Source: Bacteroidales bacterium
GTDB lineage: Bacteria > Bacteroidota > Bacteroidia > Bacteroidales > UBA7960
Direction of reading: 5' to 3'
DNA length: 16,255 bases
Assembly (NCBI GenBank): GCA_007132865.1
Contig: SLNU01000246.1
Span: 1-16,255, forward strand
Shown: positions 13,239 through 16,255 of the stretch, in pieces
Layout: each line of letters starts with the position of its first letter
How positions within the stretch are numbered: position 1 is the first letter of the stretch
Translations under genes and position numbers: made by a program
The notes under the pieces: model-generated
Told to the model about the DNA's origin: nothing
Databases searched by the model: none
Seen by the model: the letters and a program-made list of their open reading frames with translations, nothing else

Positions 13239-15689
13239 ATGAATGAAATAACTATTTCAGAAAAGTATGTAAGAAAGTATGATAACCAAGCGGGTGGGAG
13301 GACCATACTTGTGCTTCAAAGCAAAATCATATCTGAACAAGAAACAGGCACAGGTGATTTTGGTGAGATAACAGGAAATCGTATACTTGGTCGTATCGGA
13401 GGCACTTCCGGAGATGTTCAACAGTTAAATGCTACGGAAGTGCGTACGATAACAAATACACTCGAGGCAGGAACAACAACGGATAAAATTAGAAATAACG
13501 AATTGTTGGATGGCAGATACGGGCGATTAACAAGCGTAAACACATGGACAGAAGATAACAGTTTTAATCGTTTTGGAGCGTCCTCTAATCTTCATGTTGA
13601 AAGAACTGATGGTGCGTGGTTTAGAATAACCGCTGCATACGCTTCGGCAAATTGTGGAACTGTAGGCAATCATGAGTTCGCAATTCGAACCCATGCTTAT
13701 AATAGAATTGTCATTAAGGGAACAGGAGAAGTATGCATTGGTGGTGGTGTAGCCACTGATGGGTATGATTTTGATGTTGAAGGAATATCATTATTTCAAA
13801 ATAATGTTGATCTAACAAGCAAAATTGCACATGAGCAATTTTCTTTAACGACGGATTTTTCAGGAACGAATTGGGAGGCTACCGCTGCCGGTGATTTCAA
13901 CATTCGTAATCTTGTTGTTCGTGAATCTGCTCGTTTTCGTGAATTGATAATTGATCAACTTTCCGTCATCGCTGGTTCACAACTTCTTTCCGCAGCCCGT
14001 GGCAAAATTAAATCTGTATCAGGTGTTACTGTGACGCTTGAAGATCCAAATAATAAAAACATATCACAATTTGCCGTGAATGACTTTTTCTGGATCAAAA
14101 CCGTAGACATTGATGGTGGTATATTTTCAGATGTGAAAGGACAGATTTCAGATATTTCAGGTGTCACATTAACATTAAATTTAAGTGTTGCGGGTGCATC
14201 AGGGTCAATGTCGGATATACAACCCGGAGATGTTATTGTGCAAAGAGGACATCCAACAACAACGGCGCGTCAAAATTTAATTTATAAAACTGTGTCAGAT
14301 AATGATGCACCTGTTGAAAAATACTTTACGGGTATTAACACACTCGCGGCTTTTAATTCTACCGCAAATATCCGTTTACAATTAGGTAATCTCACAAATG
14401 CACCGAGTGTGAATAATGTTTCTCCTTCAGGCATGGGGCTTTATGCTGATAATGTATTTCTAACCGGGCGGATAGTTCTTCCAAGTGCCGGAATGACTGA
14501 TGAAGGTGCGTTGGCTTCTTCAGTGCGTATTTATGCAGGTTCAACATATGCGAACAGAAGTAGTGCTGTTTTTCGTGTCTTGCAAGATGGAAAGATGTAT
14601 GCTTCGGCGGGTGAGGTTGCAGGTTGGGTGATATCAGCGACACAAATTTCAAAAGAATCAGGTGATCAACGCACTGTTTTATCGAGTGCAGAACAATCTC
14701 TTTCTTTTTGGAAAGATGATAGTGATGTGACTCCGGGCTTTAAGGAACGTGCGAAAATAGGAATTGCAGAAATCACAGGCTTAACAACACTGCGATCTGG
14801 ATCAGGTGTGCAAACTCTTACTCCAACATATTCTCAATCACGCACACCAACGAGCATGTATGTTGCATACACTGATATTACAGGAACATTTACCGTTAGT
14901 GAAGATGCTATGATTTCATCATTTTGTAAGGTTGTGTACACACCTCATGCGAGTGCGACGAATTCAACATATATCGCAATAAGCGGAACTGTTAAATTAT
15001 TAAATACAAGTAATGTTGTTCTGAAAACATTAGGAACATTTGAACACGTATGGAATGAATTAGGAACATACACCGAGTGGATAACATCTAATGATGTTGT
15101 CGCTTCTGGATCATATAAATTGCAATATGATTATGTACTTGAAGATTGGTCAAAAGATAATAGTGACATCAGTCGTTATGGTACATGGACGCTTGGTGGT
15201 TCAGGAAATAATCATCGAGTTGAATGGTTTGATGATACATTAATGGGCACAAAGATTGGGCAAGATGGAATGTATAGCTTTTGGGGTGCAAACAATTATG
15301 TTTACATAAATCCAAAGGAGTATTATACAATACAAATGCAAGGAAGTTTACTTCTTATGTCGCAAGATCAATCCGCATTTATGTATTTGCGCGGAGGTAC
15401 AGCATTTATTCGCGGAAATGATGCTATCTACCTTTATGGAAATGTCACTGTAACAGGAAGTGTTACCGCAAGTGCTTATCACACTAATTCAGAAGTCGCT
15501 GATTCAGATACAAAAGCACTTCAATTGATAAGCAATCTTCCGACGTGGAAGAATAAAGATGGTACGATTAATTATGAAAATCATTATGCACACAGTAAAG
15601 ATGATAAAGGACGTTATCGTTTATCTGTAGATACAAGAATAGCGATGTTAGAAAAAATGATATATGAATTGTCAATGAAAATCAATTAA
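13239..15689 (+). CDS. Tail fibre / receptor-binding tail tip protein
   Basis: This 816-aa protein is modular and mostly beta. An N-terminal attachment segment contains NRILGRIGGTSGDVQQLNA at about 47-65, a 'R-x-L-G-R' motif found in phage fibres. A region at about 154-182 has 'RIVIKGTGEVCIGGG' then 'DFDVEG', the common fibre repeat 'x-I-x-G-x-G-x-V-x-I-G... L-x-V-x-G'. The part at about 255-465 resembles tail-tip proteins, with 'GDVIVQRGHPTTTARQNLI', 'GMGLYADNVFLTGRI' and 'FRVLQDGKMYASAGEVAGWVI'. The region from about 510 to 690 looks like beta-sandwich material. The C-terminus (about 740-816) is a short domain ending in a probable coiled coil, 'VDTRIAMLEKMIYELSM', likely for trimerisation. 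I see no S74 autoprotease signature. It probably binds the host receptor. The ATG follows the preceding stop by 4 bases. Confidence 0.75.
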   Translation: MNEITISEKYVRKYDNQAGGRTILVLQSKIISEQETGTGDFGEITGNRILGRIGGTSGDVQQLNATEVRTITNTLEAGTTTDKIRNNELLDGRYGRLTSVNTWTEDNSFNRFGASSNLHVERTDGAWFRITAAYASANCGTVGNHEFAIRTHAYNRIVIKGTGEVCIGGGVATDGYDFDVEGISLFQNNVDLTSKIAHEQFSLTTDFSGTNWEATAAGDFNIRNLVVRESARFRELIIDQLSVIAGSQLLSAARGKIKSVSGVTVTLEDPNNKNISQFAVNDFFWIKTVDIDGGIFSDVKGQISDISGVTLTLNLSVAGASGSMSDIQPGDVIVQRGHPTTTARQNLIYKTVSDNDAPVEKYFTGINTLAAFNSTANIRLQLGNLTNAPSVNNVSPSGMGLYADNVFLTGRIVLPSAGMTDEGALASSVRIYAGSTYANRSSAVFRVLQDGKMYASAGEVAGWVISATQISKESGDQRTVLSSAEQSLSFWKDDSDVTPGFKERAKIGIAEITGLTTLRSGSGVQTLTPTYSQSRTPTSMYVAYTDITGTFTVSEDAMISSFCKVVYTPHASATNSTYIAISGTVKLLNTSNVVLKTLGTFEHVWNELGTYTEWITSNDVVASGSYKLQYDYVLEDWSKDNSDISRYGTWTLGGSGNNHRVEWFDDTLMGTKIGQDGMYSFWGANNYVYINPKEYYTIQMQGSLLLMSQDQSAFMYLRGGTAFIRGNDAIYLYGNVTVTGSVTASAYHTNSEVADSDTKALQLISNLPTWKNKDGTINYENHYAHSKDDKGRYRLSVDTRIAMLEKMIYELSMKIN

Positions 15690-15709
15690 TCAATTTAAAA
15701 CAAGAAATC

Positions 15710-15985
15710 ATGAAAATCAATTTTAAAGAAATCAGAGTTAAGCCATTAATGGGTAATGAGCAAGTTCTTGATATTTCAAAACATTTTGGTAATTTTTTGT
15801 ATATCAATACAGCGGATCTTGGAATGTTAGAAATCGCACAACAAATTTATAAAAATGGAATCGCTGAAATAAATGAAGAAATGAAAGAAGAATTACTCGC
15901 TATTCTCCGGCATCGTGATTGCACATTTGCTGCGGTTGTGAAACAAAAATTAATTGATACTATTCTTGAATCTAAAAAAGATTAA
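15710..15985 (+). CDS. Small conserved-type phage protein of unknown function
   Basis: This 91-aa protein starts after an A-rich leader containing CAATTTAAAA, without a clear Shine-Dalgarno sequence. It has an N-terminal strand (INFKEIRV), a 'DISKHFGNFLYINTADLGMLEIAQQIYKNG' helix-turn segment at about 22-51 and a Glu/Lys-rich C-terminal helix pair. There is no signal peptide, membrane segment or catalytic motif. Small proteins of this layout are found downstream of fibre genes in AT-rich phages, and some are described as tail-associated or fibre chaperones, but I cannot assign one. It stops 2 bases before the next ATG. Confidence 0.6.
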   Translation: MKINFKEIRVKPLMGNEQVLDISKHFGNFLYINTADLGMLEIAQQIYKNGIAEINEEMKEELLAILRHRDCTFAAVVKQKLIDTILESKKD

Positions 15986-15987
15986 TT

Positions 15988-16255
15988 ATGGAAGAACATA
16001 AATGTAGTGAGCGTGCTCGCATAGAACGATTAGAGAAATTTCTTGATGGTAATGGTCATGAAGGATTTATTAAAAGTGCGGCAAAAATTGAAAAATCTAT
16101 TGAATTTATTAAAGTTAATACAGATAACTTAAAAAAAGAAGTAGAATGTATTGATACGAAAATAACTACGTTACAAGAATTTATGCATACAACTACATCA
16201 GCACAAATTTCAAAAGAGTTAGTTCGAGAAACAGAACGAAAAAAACGAATGTATA
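15988..16255 (+). CDS. Partial coiled-coil protein, possible holin-associated (XhlA-like)
   Basis: The frame opens at ATG 15988 and stays open to the right edge, giving 89 residues. It is polar and almost entirely helical, with heptad-like spacing of hydrophobic residues (for example 'RIERLEKFL', 'IEKSIEFIKV', 'IDTKITTLQEFM'). Two Cys lie near the ends of the visible part, at residue 6 and about 53. Small coiled-coil proteins with an 'E-R-L-E-x-F' start often sit between fibre and lysis genes; in some, a membrane segment follows at the C-terminus, as in XhlA-type hemolysins. That part would lie beyond the window, so the membrane role is only a suggestion. Confidence 0.5.
   Translation, partial: MEEHKCSERARIERLEKFLDGNGHEGFIKSAAKIEKSIEFIKVNTDNLKKEVECIDTKITTLQEFMHTTTSAQISKELVRETERKKRMY

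Noticed and set aside
15460..15689. S74-type intramolecular chaperone at the fibre C-terminus
   Set aside because: The expected S-D-x-R-x-K-type motif is absent. NSEVADSDTKAL is only superficially similar.
1..16255. tRNA genes, CRISPR arrays, insertion sequences or attachment sites
   Set aside because: Gaps are at most 56 bases, and I saw no cloverleaf, spaced direct-repeat array, transposase or terminal inverted repeat.

Overview
The window is one continuous stretch of a tailed-phage (or prophage) late operon. Every gene lies on the + strand, and the longest gap between genes is 56 bases. The DNA is AT-rich. The order is head-proximal gene, head-tail connector, stopper, gp10-like tail completion protein, tail terminator, tail tube, frameshifted tail assembly chaperones, tape measure, tail hub and tail fibre. 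This is the order of a long-tailed siphovirus; no contractile-sheath or baseplate-wedge gene is seen. Most starts lack a Shine-Dalgarno sequence and have A-rich leaders. The 787-aa tail protein resembles distal tail proteins common in Bacteroidetes phages. A host in Bacteroidetes or a related phylum is therefore the best inference, but no host marker is present.

Layout. 2-184: C-terminal end of a probable head-region protein. 184-5421: eight tightly coupled genes for glycan assembly and decoration: an MptE/DUF115-like protein, a TOD1/MUCI70 (DUF616)-like glycosyltransferase, a GT2-like enzyme, a GT11 alpha-1,2-fucosyltransferase-like enzyme, an FkbM methyltransferase, a second GT-A enzyme, a GT8-like enzyme and a PAPS-type sulfotransferase. 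5442-7052: connector and tail-completion genes. 7056-7487: tail tube protein, with the best Shine-Dalgarno sequence in the window. 7544-8217: two tail chaperone frames joined by a predicted -1 programmed frameshift with a canonical slippery heptamer, an upstream Shine-Dalgarno-like element and a downstream hairpin. 8214-10871: tape measure protein. 10871-15689: tail hub/tip protein and a long fibre or receptor-binding protein. 15710-16255: two small genes, the second cut by the window edge; it is coiled-coil-like and may start the lysis region.

The most unusual part is the 5.2-kb glycan cassette. It sits inside the structural operon, between head and connector genes, and is joined to its neighbours by stop/start overlaps such as TAATG and ATGA. 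None of the eight proteins shows an obvious membrane segment, and none looks like a nucleotide-sugar synthesis enzyme. The simplest reading is a set of soluble enzymes, made late with the virion proteins, that uses host sugar donors, S-adenosylmethionine and PAPS to build a fucosylated, methylated and possibly sulfated glycan. The likeliest target is a virion protein, but modification of host surface glycans cannot be excluded. Domain calls come from reading motifs by eye; no database search was run.
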